The notes: a model not told the origin generated them from the sequence alone. 64,000 nt of DNA from Odontesthes bonariensis (GCF_027942865.1 NC_134515.1:16283227-16347226); one strand, 5' to 3'; positions 25,901 to 40,900 are shown, numbered from the stretch's first letter. Made by a program: numbers and translations.

Positions 25901-28900
25901 GAGGCTTACCCTGGTGTGTGGGTGACAGGAAAAGCACTTTTAGCAGGAACATTTTCTGCTCATTGATTGGCTGTGAAGGCTGCAGAAGGCTTTCACAGTC
26001 AGTTTCAGATAGCTTCTTTTTTTTTGTTGCATGAAATTCAGAGGTGTGTCTGTGTGGAAATGTGTTGTGTATATGTGATTGTGCAAGTGCTTGTGTGTGT
26101 CTCAGAGTTATCCATAAGGTATTTTGAGTGGTCCTGTACAGGCAGTGATACCTATTTCCAACATCAAAAGGAAAAAAAAAACTTTCTCTCTTTTACACTC
26201 ACTCGTGCTGTTTGGGTAGCTCAAATATTTAAAGCACACAGCAAATCTTCAAATTTGCTAAAACCACACCCACACAGTTGATGTCTAATGAGCCAGATTT
26301 GCAGATTTTCTTTTTTTTTCCATCAGTAAAATAATTCATAATGAACAAATAATAATAAAACTCTCACGGAATGCAGAAAAGACAAAGAACATATCTATGT
26401 AATCTGCCTTTAAAGCTTTACAGTTGAGCTACTTTTCTGATATTTAAAATTTGAAATTTTAGCATAATTAACTTCATGTCAGATAAAACTTTTATTTACT
26501 TATGCATTGATGAATTCATTTGCAAAAAAAAAAAGAAGACAACTTGCAGTTGTCTGAATAAAAAGAAAAATTCTATTTCGAATGTTCAGCTATGGAACAG
26601 ATTCTTAACTGTTTGTATGAGTCAACCTCAACAACAGTTCATGGCTTCAACACTTTGAAATGTCACCACATTATTGAGAAAGCGTTGTGTTAAAAAGCTG
26701 CTGGTTTGCAGCTCAACACGCATAACGCTGAGGCTGCCCAGAGGTTGTGCGCCATCAGACGAATACTCCTCATACACTGAACATGTCACAAGCTATTACA
26801 ATGTGCTGAAAACTTATGCAAGTATTTGAATTTTGGCAAAATAGTTATAGAGCCTTCTGGCAATGACCATGACAGTTTATGAGTTTGCTCTTGTTCTCAC
26901 ATCTATCTGTTCAATGGAGCTCATGACAGTCGAAATAGAGTGACAGTCTTTCATCAGAACATGACGTTCCAAGTCGTTCTCACTGATGCTGCAACGACGG
27001 CTTACATGCAAAGCCACCCACTAGTCCTATTTCTCAACACTAACATATGGTAATAAACAAGAGCCTCAGGCATTTCCTATTGGCTGCTGGCCTGGCTGAC
27101 ATCATTTCACTCTCTTGTTGCCAGTAAGCCCACATGCCGGTGTTTCACACTTGCCTGTAATCACTTTGATGATCTGGAGGCTTGACCTTTGCAGACTCAT
27201 GTAGTCAAACAGGATGATGCTCTGTTCTCTCAGAAATGTATTTCACTCACAAACACGTCCCAGCACAATGGATAGCAGCAAGATAGAATCATATTCGCTA
27301 ATTTATCTCATTAGTACATCGTTTCAGCTTGCCCAGGCCACAACTTCTTTTGTGAAGTTAATATGGATCATTTGGCAGGGCTCAGCCCCAAATATTTTGT
27401 TTCCTTAAGGCAAGATAGTGAAAATGCTTTATAGTAAGAAATGTTTTCTGATCAAAAATGTTCCCAAATTTTCTGAAATAGTCTGAAATAGGAATAAAAA
27501 AGCTTTTGCCATTACTCTCTGCCCTTGAATTTATGATGTTGTAGACTGGGTTACCATGCGAAAAATGACCAATCTTTCCCTTTCTAATGAAGTACATTGT
27601 TGAATAAACATTAAGGTATGTTGATTGAAAAATGGAAATCTACAAATATGGGATTGGAAAGGCAAGGACATGACCTCTATGTCCCCAGAATTGATTATAG
27701 TTCTCTGCCTAATTAAGTTATGGTTGGAGACTTGTTCAAAATCCATTTGATAATAGAAATACCCTGAAAAGAAAGATCCTCATTATTGATTGCATGTTCC
27801 GTGTGTTGCTGAGGTTCAGTTGGATGAATGTTACAGATGTTTGTTTGAGGTGCACACAGTGGGAACAAATTTGGCACATGATGTAAAATCAGTTTTATCA
27901 TATATTTTTCAATGTCAATTAGGAGTAGACTTTTAAGCCTAAATTAGATTCAAATTCTGAAGTTTTTTTTTGTTTTTTTTTAAGTCTGTGTATTTCTAAT
28001 ATATCCCTCTACACCAGACTTTTTCTATGTCATTCTACATTGCTGGAGCCCTTGTGCTCCTCACTCTATTCCTAAGAGTTGTTAGCTGTGTGCCCTGACT
28101 GTGGCCGGGCCCCCAAGGCAGTGGGGCTACAGACAGATGGCAGCACAGTTGTAAAGCCGAGGGGTAAAGTGAGGAGGTTAGCTGGCGAAGCAGCGGGTAA
28201 GGAGGTGCTCCATTCAAGGGCACATTGTCAGTGACTTCGGAGGAGCAGGGAGGCTAAGGCGAGACAATGAGGTTCTATAGGGTCTGCAGGGAAGGCAGAA
28301 GTCAAAGCTAGATCTGATGTTATTTATATCTACGATGTGAACAGTGAAGCAAATATAAAGTACAGAGCAGGTTATGAAAGGTTTGGTTTGGTTGGCAACA
28401 GCAGATTAGTTGTCCTCTGATGCTGACACTTCAGAACTTTGGGAGATGTGCTGTAATACTAGCAAGGAAATATGATGGCATGCTTTGACGGAAAGCTACA
28501 AAGTTATAACTGTGTTCACAGTCTCACTTTAGAATGTGGACATTCTCATTGGCTGTTGGCAAAATCATTAGTTTTGTAGGTCAGAACCACAAACACGGTA
28601 GATACAGAATCTTGAGGAGATGATGGTGCTTGAGGAACTGCAAAGATATCTCCAAGGTTTTTGCATTTCATCCTGAGAAAGACTAATCTTATCACACAAT
28701 TACAGGACAATGTTTTCCTGACACAGAATCCTCAGCTTGTTATACTCTGTCTCTACCTTCATTCTAACATTGGCTCCTCTCCCTTTTCAGCAACTGGGGT
28801 GGAGGCCAGATAGAATTGGTAATAAAAGGAGAGTGTGTTTGTAACACTTGTTTTGGTGAGCGTTAAAGATGCTTTTACCACTTCAGTTGAGTTTAACATC

Positions 28901-31900
28901 CGGCATATTTACTGGGTGATACACTGCTTAACTGATGTGCACAGTCAGCCTACCATAACTGTATATTGGTGTGTTATTGGTGTGTACTTAGTGCCTCCAT
29001 TATAATTGATTTCAGTTGGGAGCGTGCTCAGTTCTTTGCTTTTGACAGAGACATTTTTGTGAAAAATTCAAACGAAAACCACGCAAAGCTGAAATAATTC
29101 AGGTGGTTACTCCATTTGTTCCTGAAAAAAAAGCATGCACTGCCTATTGAAAATATCCGTGTGGTTTCGTCTGCTTAGCAACCCCTTGATCGTGGGCTTT
29201 ATTCCACCAGTGGTAACGGTTGGTTAATAGCTAGCTCACATGTGGCACTGACTGAAACTATTGTAGTTTTAATCAGGAAACCCTTGTTTCATGTCACTTA
29301 GCCAGACATATCAGTCAGTTTGGTGGATTAGTCGGGCTTATAAAGGTTTTGACCCAGGAAATAGCCATGGATCTTGAAATGTTAAGGTATCAACAACATC
29401 TATAGCATTCTACTGCTAAGGAGCATGAATGTATGTAGCAGATTTTCCCACATACCTGGTAGATGCAATACTATTTTTGATTGCATTCATGAAAACTAAA
29501 CTTTGCACTCATTTTAATGACCTATAAACAGGTTTCTAGAACATGAATGTCTGTATTAAAATTCTTGGCAATATACAGTTTGCAGTTGCTGAGACAAAAC
29601 TGAAGGACTGATGTGGAAAGAGACGCATCATGCTGCAAGGAAAATTAAGCCATAATTTGTTATTTTAGAATATTCATTACTTATTTCAAGGCCTTTTCTT
29701 TAGTCTTGTTCCAGACATCTGAGTGCTAATTCTGTTTGAGAGACTTAAACATTTGCTTGTAAATTAAGAAGTTGTAATACAGTCGAGTAATGTAAACTCT
29801 GCTGCAAAGATTAGTTTTGCGGATAATTCTTTAACCAGAAAGGAGAGGGGGAGAATACACAGTTGAGACTTCGAAATGAATGCTTTAATACGAGCAAGCA
29901 GCTTGGCTTACAACAGAACAGATACATGATTAAACAGTTCATGTTCAACAACCTATTTGCTTATATAGGGCAGTCAGTTGTCCTTGTGTTTCCCTAAATG
30001 CTCTAAATCTAACTTGTCTTGCTTTTGCTGATCTGAGCATCTTGATGCTGACGTTGCTTACAGAAACAGCTTCCCCATCATGTTCTGGCCTGCTGTCAGA
30101 AATAAAGTGTTGACACTTCCATATATTGACTGCTTTCCTGTCATACGTGCACATAGGGAGACAGTCTCTACAAATGTTTGTATCTTTACTGGTGCCAAAA
30201 CATGGAATATGCACATGACAAAATCAAATCCTAACATCTATTTTCCATTTTTATTCCAATGAACAATTACATTGGTAGTACAATGCTGTTTAATTAGCAT
30301 CTACTTTTTTAATGCCACATAGAAAGCTTCACAAACACAAGCATCAGATAAGTCTGTCAGGTGATTCAGAAACGCAAGGCTTTGCCTCATACAACCTCAG
30401 TGCTGAAACTGTGCCCGCTAATGTTACTTTACCACTCAGGGCAACTCCCTTTCATTGAATCTGAAGACGGCACAGATTTCATGAGTGTGATGGGTGTATT
30501 CATTTCTTCATTTATTCCCCAAGTTACATTTTATTCATAGACTACCTAACTTGTAACAGTGGAGGGTTTTTTGTTGGTCTGTCCCAATTTGTGAACTTGG
30601 GAGGGGGGATATGCTCAGTGTGGGGAGAGATCTTACAGTCCTGAATGTGCTGACAGGCCTGTCTGGTGGGGTGTGGTTCCTGGTGGCACAGTAACGTGCT
30701 CTGTTTTAGTTTTCTTGCCCAGTCACATAGTCACATTACTTACTTTGTTCCGCTAAATCATCAAATCATTTCTGATTTTGAACTGCGATAACGTTATGAA
30801 GAGTTTATCATCTGCTCGTTGAATTTCCCAGCATTCCTTCAGTCTATAAAGAATTTAATCTTATATCGTGTATAAATCTATGACACCAACCCCTGATTGT
30901 AAATACATTCTGTACAGACTTTTCTTGGAGAGATGAGGACTACAAACTGACTGTTGGTCCATGCATGATCGTGACACATAGATTTAATAAATCTTATTTG
31001 CATTAGCATATTAATTAGAGTCACACATCGTTGCCACATGGAACATGTAGTCCATTCAGGCTTATCTGACACACATTTGATACATCCTCATGCAGCAGAT
31101 GAAAGAAAACTCATTGCTCATGCATATATTTTCACCTAATTCCTTTGCTCTAACCAGACTGCTGTCACTTTCTCTGAATAACCACTCCTTATATGAAAAA
31201 TGAAGTTACTTGATATGCATTATAAATAGCGGTGCTGTGATTGGACGAGGCCAGATTCTACTGCAAGCTCTTCCGTATAGCAACAGCCCCCACCCATCTC
31301 TTCTTCTCGCCTTTTCTCCCTGGAATCCCCCTTTTCTCCTCCCCCCTCCCATCTCCTTTCCTCTTTTCAAAAATGCAGACAGACCTCCATGTGGCTTCAC
31401 CACTTTCCCACAATGCATCGGGTGCTGCCACTGGTTTTAGATAGGTGTATGTGTAGTGGGGGCTGCTCTCCCCTCTTCACCCCTCCTTTCTCCTCCAAGC
31501 TCTAGCCAGACTTGCTCCCCCCCACCAGCTCCCACTGCTGCGGCAGCATCTGGATGTGGTCACCATGGAAACAACAACGGGTCTGACCCCACCCCCTCTC
31601 TCCTTCCCTTCTCTCTCCACGCAGACTCTCTCCCTCTTACACAGACACAACGCCTCTGCCCCTCCTATACCCCCTCTCCTTCTCTTAAGCTTTTTTTTTT
31701 TCCTCTGTGTGCGCCTAGCTACGCTTCCTTCAAGCTTGACCTGGATTCTGCGTGTGCCATCTTGTCTGTGTGACAATGATACAGAGAGAGGGGTGGACAT
31801 GGTCAACTGACCTGCTTCCAGGAACTGGATGGGGTCAAAGTCAGCACTTGAAATGACCTCCTTTCATCTGATCTATTCTCCTGTACTTCTTCCACTGTTA

Positions 31901-34900
31901 TCTCTCTCCTCACCACTATTATTTTCATTCAGTTTTTTTCTAATATCTTCTTCTCTTCTGTTTTTGCTCTAATCTCCTCTTTTCTTTCATCCCTATCTTG
32001 AATGCACACTTTACTCCTTAATACTCCTAAATTTTCTTCTACCCGACTTTCCTCCCCCAATCACTGCTTTCTACTCCCTACCCATGCACTTTAGGAAAAA
32101 GGCAAGTGCTTTAAAAGCATGAAAAAGAGAGTCAGCTGTGTCCTCCCTCCTCCATCACTGTACTCAACATCACACCCTGAGCCACTCTGCAAGCCCATCT
32201 CTTCCTCCACAACCCCTTCCATCCCAAATCCTCGTCTCCCTCTTCAGCTGATTGTTTGTACAAAGATAGCAGCATTATGATGACATTTTTCTTCATATTT
32301 TTTTTTTTTGTTTTTTTTCCACATTGACGTATGTAGCTCCTAAACATGGCATTTACTGTGCATTTCCGTTTTCTTGGCTTTTTTAGAGGCTGGCAGCCCG
32401 GCAGCAATGTACGCACATGAATCTGTAGACCCACACTTTGCCTGATATGAGTCATAGCCATCATTCATTGAAATACAGGTTTCTTCTATAGACAGAAGAG
32501 GCTGCAGGGGTAGCAGCATGAGAGATGAGGGCTGCTTATCTATCAGAAAAGACAAATTATTAATCCTGGATTTTCATTTATTCGTTTGTGTCTGCTTTAT
32601 CTAAAACATCTTTTGTGTATGGAAAAAAAAATGTCTTTGCTTGATTTGTTTATTTTTTTTCTGTTAACAGTTTCATTTGCAAAATCAATTAATTAATTTC
32701 TGATGTTTACAGTACGTGTGATTATTCCCTCCTGAGAGCTTTTGAGCTCTTGTGTATTTTATTTTAAATTGTGTGTGCCCGGGAAGATCAGCAGGGATTT
32801 AACAGAAGCTAATGGGATTCCAAAAATAGAATGAAAAATAGTTTTCTGCATGCAGAACACAACACAAACAAAAGAGCATGAGGTTCAACCAGTCTCAGTC
32901 ATAAGCAACCTAAACAGACAAGGGCACACCTAAATATTTATGTCTTTTAAAGCTGAAATGACAAAACGTCAGATGACATTGTGGATGTTTTTGACTCCTG
33001 AAAACACTGAATGCACACTTTAGAGTCACACTGTAATGTGAGCCAGATCTAATGTTATATATATCTAGTAGGAGGGTTGTACATTATGGAAGTGGAGGCA
33101 GACACAATAGCAGCCGTCCCTGTTTTACCAGGCAGCAAAAACTGATGCCGTTTCTGGTAAAGCAGTAAGGCTTACCACCTGTTGGTTAACAAGGGAATGT
33201 ATCTTATATTAGGCAGTCTTAGTGCTTTCATTTTCATATTCATGTCTCACAACTTGGGAGTGTGACAGCTATTTACTTTGATACATGATGTACGGCTTGC
33301 AAGGGAGGGAAAATAACAGCCCTAAGAGAGTGTGCCATGATCAAATTAGTCTTTCTAATTCAATCTGTTCACAGCATTTGGACTCCATCATGGTTTATTC
33401 AGTAAGGTGAGCATACTAATTGGGTCCCTGTTTTTCTCTCCCTCCTTTTTTTTTCTCTTTTCACCTTCTTTTGCACATTGGCTGATACCCCCCGACCTCC
33501 TTTCCCAACCTCCACACACCCCTTTGCCTGCTTGCCCTGCTTTTAATCTTGTTCACCCACCCTGCCCTTCCCTGTGTCATCTTCTTGTAAAACCTTTTCG
33601 AACCCTTCTCTGGGCTTCTCTTCTATCTACTCGGTCACTGTAGTAGAGCTTGTGGACCAGCAGAGGGTGCTCAGAACAGGCTGCTTGGTGACAGGGGTTC
33701 ACACTCCGCCCGTCCGCCGCAACAGCAAGCTGGCCACCCTGGGGCGAATCTTCAAGCCCTGGAAATGGAGGAAAAAGAAAAATGAGAAGCTCAAGCAGAG
33801 TTCCACAGGTATGATGGAGGGTGTCACGGTGGTGGGAGGCCAAAGATTTCCACACTGACACCCATGAAACCACATTTGTTCTCATGCATTCTCAAGAGAA
33901 TCAGAGGGTGTTGGTGAGGAGATCCAGCAAGATCATTTTCATTTTCAATCTCTAAAGATGCATGAGAAGAGTTTTATGAATTTATTCTCAATTGAGTCCA
34001 CATAGATTCCCTATACAGTGTAATTTATATGTAAAAAAAAAAAAACTGGAAAGGAAAAAATGCACAACTCGCTGTGTCCTTACTCGTATTTTTAGAACAA
34101 AGGATAATTTTCAAGGGCTAAACATCGCTCTCTTACCTTTATTAGAAAAAAATTCAACATCATCTCTGCAGATCAGATATAAAAATTGAAAAACAAACAC
34201 GGGAGGCCACCTAACAAGACAAGCTGATGTTTGCAAGTCATAACTAGAATCATTATAGAGTCATCTTACCATTTAGCAGAAATGCAGCAGCACCTACTGT
34301 GCTGTCTCTCAAGGTTAAATTTAAAGGACGATTGCATGTGTTGTTCTTCTTTTGGCCAACAAAGGGAAAATATTTGCATGGCATTTTATTTGAAAATAGA
34401 CAAATCAAATGTGCTATGATGAAATTATTCTTTGGGAGTTCTGGAAATACGGTCACAACAGTGGTAAGTGTCATTAAGGACCTTCTTTACGCTGACACAT
34501 AAGAGACAAAAGCCCCGACCGCATCAGACAAAGCTGTAACACAAACTCCGAAATTCTAAAACTTTGTGAAATGATTGCACGATTTGATCAGATTCTCATT
34601 GTATCATGCCGTTTGAAGTTGATAAACATGATGGATTTGCCACCTTGTATGTCTGCTTTTAAAAGCAGCGGTGTAGTTGCTGGACACAAAACTAAATGTG
34701 ATGCTCTTGCTGTAATGGAGAGGGCTACTGAATGAAGGTGACTTTCAGAGTGAATGTCATTTAGTGAAATCTGTTCGTGACATCATTGTCCATTTAAAGG
34801 CTGCAAGCTGATTGGTTCATTGGTTTCCTCAGATAAACTGGGTGTAGCTTTTTATCATGTGTATATTTTTGATCAAAGATTGTATTCTTATCTCAACAAC

Positions 34901-37900
34901 TAGCTGAATAATGTAAGTGTTCCTCCACCTGATCACACTGGATCACTTATATCTGATCCAAGAGTAAATTGTGCTTTCTCCATTCCCAGATGTAGCGTTG
35001 TCCAGTGGACTTCTGTGCCACAACCCTTGCTCTCCTACCCAGGGCTGCTGCTCAGATGGTGCAGTCTTGCTTGGAGGATTTGGGGGGCCTTTGAATCAAA
35101 ACCTCACAGTCAGCAGTGTGGAATATCTTGGTCCTGAGGAGGATCTTACACCATCAGGTAGCCGGTCGCTCAAGTACAATCATTATAATCAGAGGACATC
35201 ACAGAACTGCAAAAGCAACAGATATAGGGATAATAGATTTGTGAAGGGTCAGGGTGTCTTCAGCTGAACTCTGAACGATAAGAATGAGATTGTCGAAGAC
35301 TGCTGTAATACGTTTTATATATTGGCTCAAACTGCTCCAAATAATCATTTGTTTCCCTTCAGCAAAAGCTTGAAAAATTCTGTTGATGTTATATCATTAA
35401 AACAGTGCTTTATGTATTTATGAAAAGTGAAGGTTTGAATTAGCAGGCTGACATTATGTGGTAGCTTCCTCAGATGAATTCGTTTGTGTTTGATTTTCAC
35501 CACTAGAGGGTAGCAAAGACAACTGAATGCCATTCTCCACTCTTATCTGCCCTAAGAAGCCTGTCGTGTGTTGTACACGTACAACATATGTAAGAAACAG
35601 TACAGCATTTTAGAAATGGTTGTCATTGTGCATCTGGTCCATCAGGCATGTTTATTCTAATTACTTTCCAAAAATTTGCCTGTCACCCAATTCTTTATTT
35701 TATTTTGGCTTGTAGTGTCCAATCTTTTTTTCCAATATGAACTTTGTTGGATGTTTTGTCATTAGTGATATTAATTAGAACATGGTGCTAAAGTGGCTGG
35801 TGCATAGGGGCCTACTCATGCAGACACTTTTTTACAGTTACAATATATGTGTTATCTATGCTGTAAAACATTTACTTGCATTTTAAATGTTTTTTAATTG
35901 TCCCTCAGTAGCTGCACCTCTCCAGGATTGTGAACGGGTGGAGGAGAATGCACCACAAACGGAGGAGGAAGGAGAGGAGGAGGGGGACCCAGCTGGGGAT
36001 CTACCTGAGGGGCTGCAGGACATGGAAGACCAGATAGAAGACAGATCTGAGGAAGAGATTCCTCCAGGAACTTCACCACCACAAGTACCTCCAAAACTTT
36101 TGCCCCAGCTGACCGCTGGAGACGGTGAGTGTCGGGAGCCTTTTCATTCTAATTTAAAGTGAAAGTGTATACACATAATAGCTGCGTAAAACCTGTTTCT
36201 TCTTACTTTGAACTATATATGGGCAAACATTTTAAAACGTAATAAGATTGGAGATAGATGAGATGAGACATACAGATTTGTATCTGAAAACGTCTTTGAA
36301 TGCCTTAAGAAGTGTAAAAATGGTGTGGCTTTAACAGTCACCGGATCTCTATAGAATAAAATGCCATTCTCATATTTTAGGGACAAGTGCTACAATATTT
36401 CAGTGTTTAAACATGTCGTTACACATAAAAGTCCTGCAGAAACTAACAGAAGTATAGTTGAGTCAGCAGCACATGTTAAAGTACAGCATAAAAAGTCAAA
36501 ATACTTATGTGACTCAGTTTGTCGACAGTAATATGACATCATTTTGTGAGCAGGATTTCACTTTTGAAAACTGGTTCACATGCAGTTGGGTAGTTTAGTT
36601 GGTCTGCCTATATCTAAATATAGACAGACATATCTAAAGATTAGGAACCTCCAAAAAATCATATGATACAATAAGTTTGAGAGCTCACGAGAGGATGAAA
36701 AAAAAATGAATCTGACTTAACTCCAATCTTTGCTTGTTTTTTTTAACCTTGGCTTTTATCGTAGCAGTGATACAGGACAAAAGACAAGTTTGATGTATTC
36801 TTTTATATAAACTCCTAATGCGAAAACTAACTGGTAAGTACGATGTGTATTAAAAAATATATATCTGACGTTTTGAAAAAATGTATTGAATACATGAATA
36901 TTCTACTTCATGTAATGAAGTAGAATATACAGTATATCCCCATTGAAATAAGATATATCTTGAAGGGCAAAAGCACAAAATTGAGAGGCTCAAAGTACAC
37001 AAACTTCTATGTACTTTGGTAAAGTACTGGACAAAATGTACATCTTAACTTGACACCACCATCAAAACTGTATATGAGGGAACATGTTTTGGAAGAGTGG
37101 TGTTTATCGCTCAAGAAAAAAGCTATAGATGCAGCTTCATAAGAATTCTCTCCCTGTCAAAGGCCAGCTTCCCACTAATTTTAGCCATAGACCTTGTAGA
37201 CCACCTGCTTGAGAGTTAATGACCCATGCGTGAAGCAGCCTTCCTTCAATTTAGCGCTTGTATGTTGCTGAAGTTGTCTTACATTTGGTGCAGACATCAC
37301 TGTCACATTTTCAGACAGTTGACAGAACATACAGTCCAAAGAAGAGTCTAAATCCTCAAAAGTAAATATGGAAAGTTGTCTTCAAACAATTAGCTAATCA
37401 TCCCAAACCTGCTGACAAATATAAAGAGAATACAACAAGTATAATATATTGAAATGATTAATAATCAATGTTGATGTGTTCATCCTCTCTTGACAGATTC
37501 AGGACCTATGTCACTCCCTGCTCACCTGCCCAACTCTTACCTCCCTAAGGAACCTCCACCCAGGGCCACAGAAAGTCTAACTTCAGTGACGCTGCAGCTA
37601 CGAGGGCATCTGACCAACCCCTCAGGGTCCCCACACCTAGGCAATATTATGCACCCTCCCATGCCCCCCAGCTGTATCATGGAGGAACTGCAGAGAGCCT
37701 TTGCTTCCAAGAATAGGCAGGAGAGGTGAGTTTTCACATTTGTGTTTACATGAAATGATGCTTCGTTACCCTCAATGCTGGGTTGCCACAAGGCTCTGTT
37801 TGTGGTAAATTACAACAGACATTAAGCAGTAACACCCTTCTTCCATCTCTGTAAGAATGTCCGTTTGTTGAAGATTTTATGTTCCTCGGGCTGACTTCTG

Positions 37901-40900
37901 TCCACGGTTGAACTTTCACTCAATAGTCATATTCATCATTGAACTCAAAGTATGAAAACTAACTTCTTTCGCATCATTTAAGGCAGTGTTTCTTTTCAAC
38001 TAAAAAAAGCTGTCATCCTGTCAGCAGTTGGTACTTCGTTTTGAAAGACCCTGCGCAGTAACACTACCTTATCATTACTCCAGAAGCCAAAACCAAGGAT
38101 GGCCAAGGATGGCAGTAACAGTCAATGTTCGGACACAAGTATGGTAGGTGTGTCCAAACTTCTGACTGGTGCTGGACATCCTATTACTGGGTTTATGTGG
38201 CCTTTGCCGTGTTATGACTGTCTGCAGATTGTGTAGTCTGATTATGACCGATTTATATTCTCGGTTAGGTCTTGGAAAATAGATATTTGTCTAAATGAGA
38301 ATATTTCACAAAAAAATTGGTGATGATAACAGTGAAAAACAAATATCTATTTCTGAAAGGCTCATATACTATACAGATTTTACAGACTATGATCAAATTT
38401 TACTGCATTTTGTGATAATTGGTTTGGTAGCTCTGGAGACATTTGCCTACAAATGTCTCATTTCTTTTAGTGCAACCACTCAAACATCCTATTTAAAAAA
38501 TTCCCCCCAAATATAAAATGTAACATTTGGCTACTTTTGATATTAGTCCACCATTTGTCCTCCTCTGTGTGTCTCTTCAGTGTCCATGAAGGGTGTGAGC
38601 AGGGCTCACCCCCACGACTGTGGTGTTCTGATGGACGACTCTCTCGCTCCTGCAGCTCTGAGAACCAACACACGTCTTCTTTTGGGGTTAGCTGCGGGGG
38701 AGTTGGGTCCGACTGGCCCAAGAAGGAAGCGGAGGAGAACAAGGAGAATGTACGGCTGGACCAGTGCTTCTCCAACTCCTCAGGCCTCCCTTTTGACCTG
38801 GAGAGCTGGAACGACTCTGTCATTTCTGGTGGGTTGCAGAACTTTAAAGAGGCACTTAAAATGCAAACTGTAATCATTTGCATATTTGTATATTCTCCAT
38901 TTTGTTCTTATTGGTTTTGAAATTGATACCAATGAGATTGAACATGAACATATTACAGTGTCAATTAAAGCCATGTCATTGACTCACTGCAGTGTTATAT
39001 CTAGAGGAACCAGTGCCAAGCAATACTACTTGATGCCTCTTAGCTGCAGATTTGCTGTTACGTTAGTAAGTTTGTGGAATTTAATTACAGAAAGCAAAGG
39101 TGTTGGGCAACTTACAGTTTGAAACTGCACAAATATGAAATGTGTAATGCCAAAAGATTTGTTCAGGAGGACACAAGATTTAGCACTCGCACTGGGTGTT
39201 CCTCTTACTTCTACAAAGTGTCCCTCTCAGTCCCTGCTCAGCACAAAGAGGCACACAGGCAAAGTTACAAACAAGCTGGTGAAAACAATGACGCATTCAT
39301 ATGCTTTAAATCTCAATGTCATGGCTATAGACCAAAACGGACTTAAAAGAAGAGTGAAACTTGATCTATGTTTCCTTGTTAGATTGACACAGGGTAGTTA
39401 TATTTCTGGGGAGGTTCACATTAAGGTTGCAAAAAAGCTAAAGCATACACTAAGGCCCAGTCCCAATTCTCCCCCCTTGGCCCTGTCCCTCAATGTGCCC
39501 TTTTTCTATTTTTGGACATGGAATAGTGGTCATCTCAGTTTTGATGGCTAAATAACCACTGCTTCTGTGTCTCCGGGGCCAGGTGATGGGGCAGAGGGAT
39601 GGAATTGGGATTTGGCCTCTGATAAAGGGTATACAGCCACAACATATACTCTTTATATATCTGACTTTGGTGCATAAATTAAGCTTTACAGGACATGAAA
39701 CATAGTTCCTCATGAAAGTTAATGCTTTCCTATATGTTTTCAGGTTCACCGTAACAACTTCATATTTCGGCCAAAAAGTGGAAAAAGCCACATCAAATAC
39801 CAAATACTCCCAAACCTCACCATAAACAGTTAAAATTTTGTGTGGACATTTGTTGAGAGTAAATGGTTTTTGGTGGTGTTCTATTGGAATGCTCTATCTG
39901 TTTATAGGATGTCTTTGCCTGTTGTTGGGATATGAAGAAATGCTTCTAAAGCTCCACAAAAGTTGATAATAAGAGAGTGTTTTGTGGTCTGATGTGTGTG
40001 GATTCAGGCACACTTCCTCGCAGGCTAAGGAAGGAGTTGCTAACGGTTAAACTACGGAACAGGCCCAGCAAGCAGGAACTGGAGGACAGGAATATCTTCC
40101 CAGTACGGAGCGATCAGGAGCGGCAGGAGATTCGCCAGCAGATCGAGATGAAACTTGCCAAGTAAGAAACAGAGCCGAAGTTTCTCTAGATTCCTGTGTA
40201 TGCCACAGTAGTATTATGAATGAACCAGGCTGGATAATGAATTTAGTGTTGTAAAAAGAAGAGATTTTAACTCCCTGAGTTAAACAGAGCTACAGGCAGT
40301 TAGCAATTTCTGTGTTGTTAATGCTCCAACAATGAAATCTCATGACAGATCTGCATAATGTTTTTTTTTTTTACATCTGGTAAATCTATGGTTTATGCAT
40401 AATTACATGAGTTGCATAACACCTAGGACGAGGAGGGGGAGGAGGAGGAGGTGAGATTTTAAAAAAAGAATCAGATCTAACAGGATTATGAGACTGTTTT
40501 ACTCAGTGTTTCTTCATCTTGGGCAATCTGCTGCTGCTCAGAGGAGCCTGTTGGAATATCATATCTTTTTACTCCAGGCAAGTCCTCATTCTGAGACGCC
40601 TCTTTGTGATATTCCATCCCACAAGTGAAGAAGATTCCCAGTGGGAGCTGTGGGAGGGGGGACTCTTTTGCCAACTTTCAAATTACCATCACTCTGTTGT
40701 TTTCAGAGCACTGCTTCCAGAAAATGCTTTTGTAGAAGAAGCACCGTGGATGATTGTGTGTGCCCCTCACAACAAGGACATTAATACAGTTAATTTTTTC
40801 CTGACCAACTGAGTTACTTCTTTTCCACCGACTGACAGTAGTGATCTATCTTGTGTGAATGTGTCACAAGGCTCGGGCTCTTTAACACCAGAATATCAAA

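Larger units (their letters stand above)
14097..33646 (+). other. phactr3 intron 1
   Basis: A 19.5-kb intron between the N-terminal exon and the exon with the basic nuclear signal. It begins GTATGT and ends CTGTAGTAG. It contains the repeats listed separately, a poly-C tract near 14809-14818, a GC-richer stretch at 28080-28300 and a pyrimidine-rich block at 31280-31780. No other protein-coding exon could be supported on either strand; the many short open frames look random. Confidence 0.7.

Noticed and set aside
28080..28300. GC-rich stretch in phactr3 intron 1 as an alternative exon
   Set aside because: No frame on either strand matches PHACTR proteins and no matching donor-acceptor pair was found. 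It may be an old repeat.
31210..31810. Overlapping Pro/Ser-rich open frames on both strands
   Set aside because: They come from C/T-biased sequence. No splice junction links them to phactr3 in frame.
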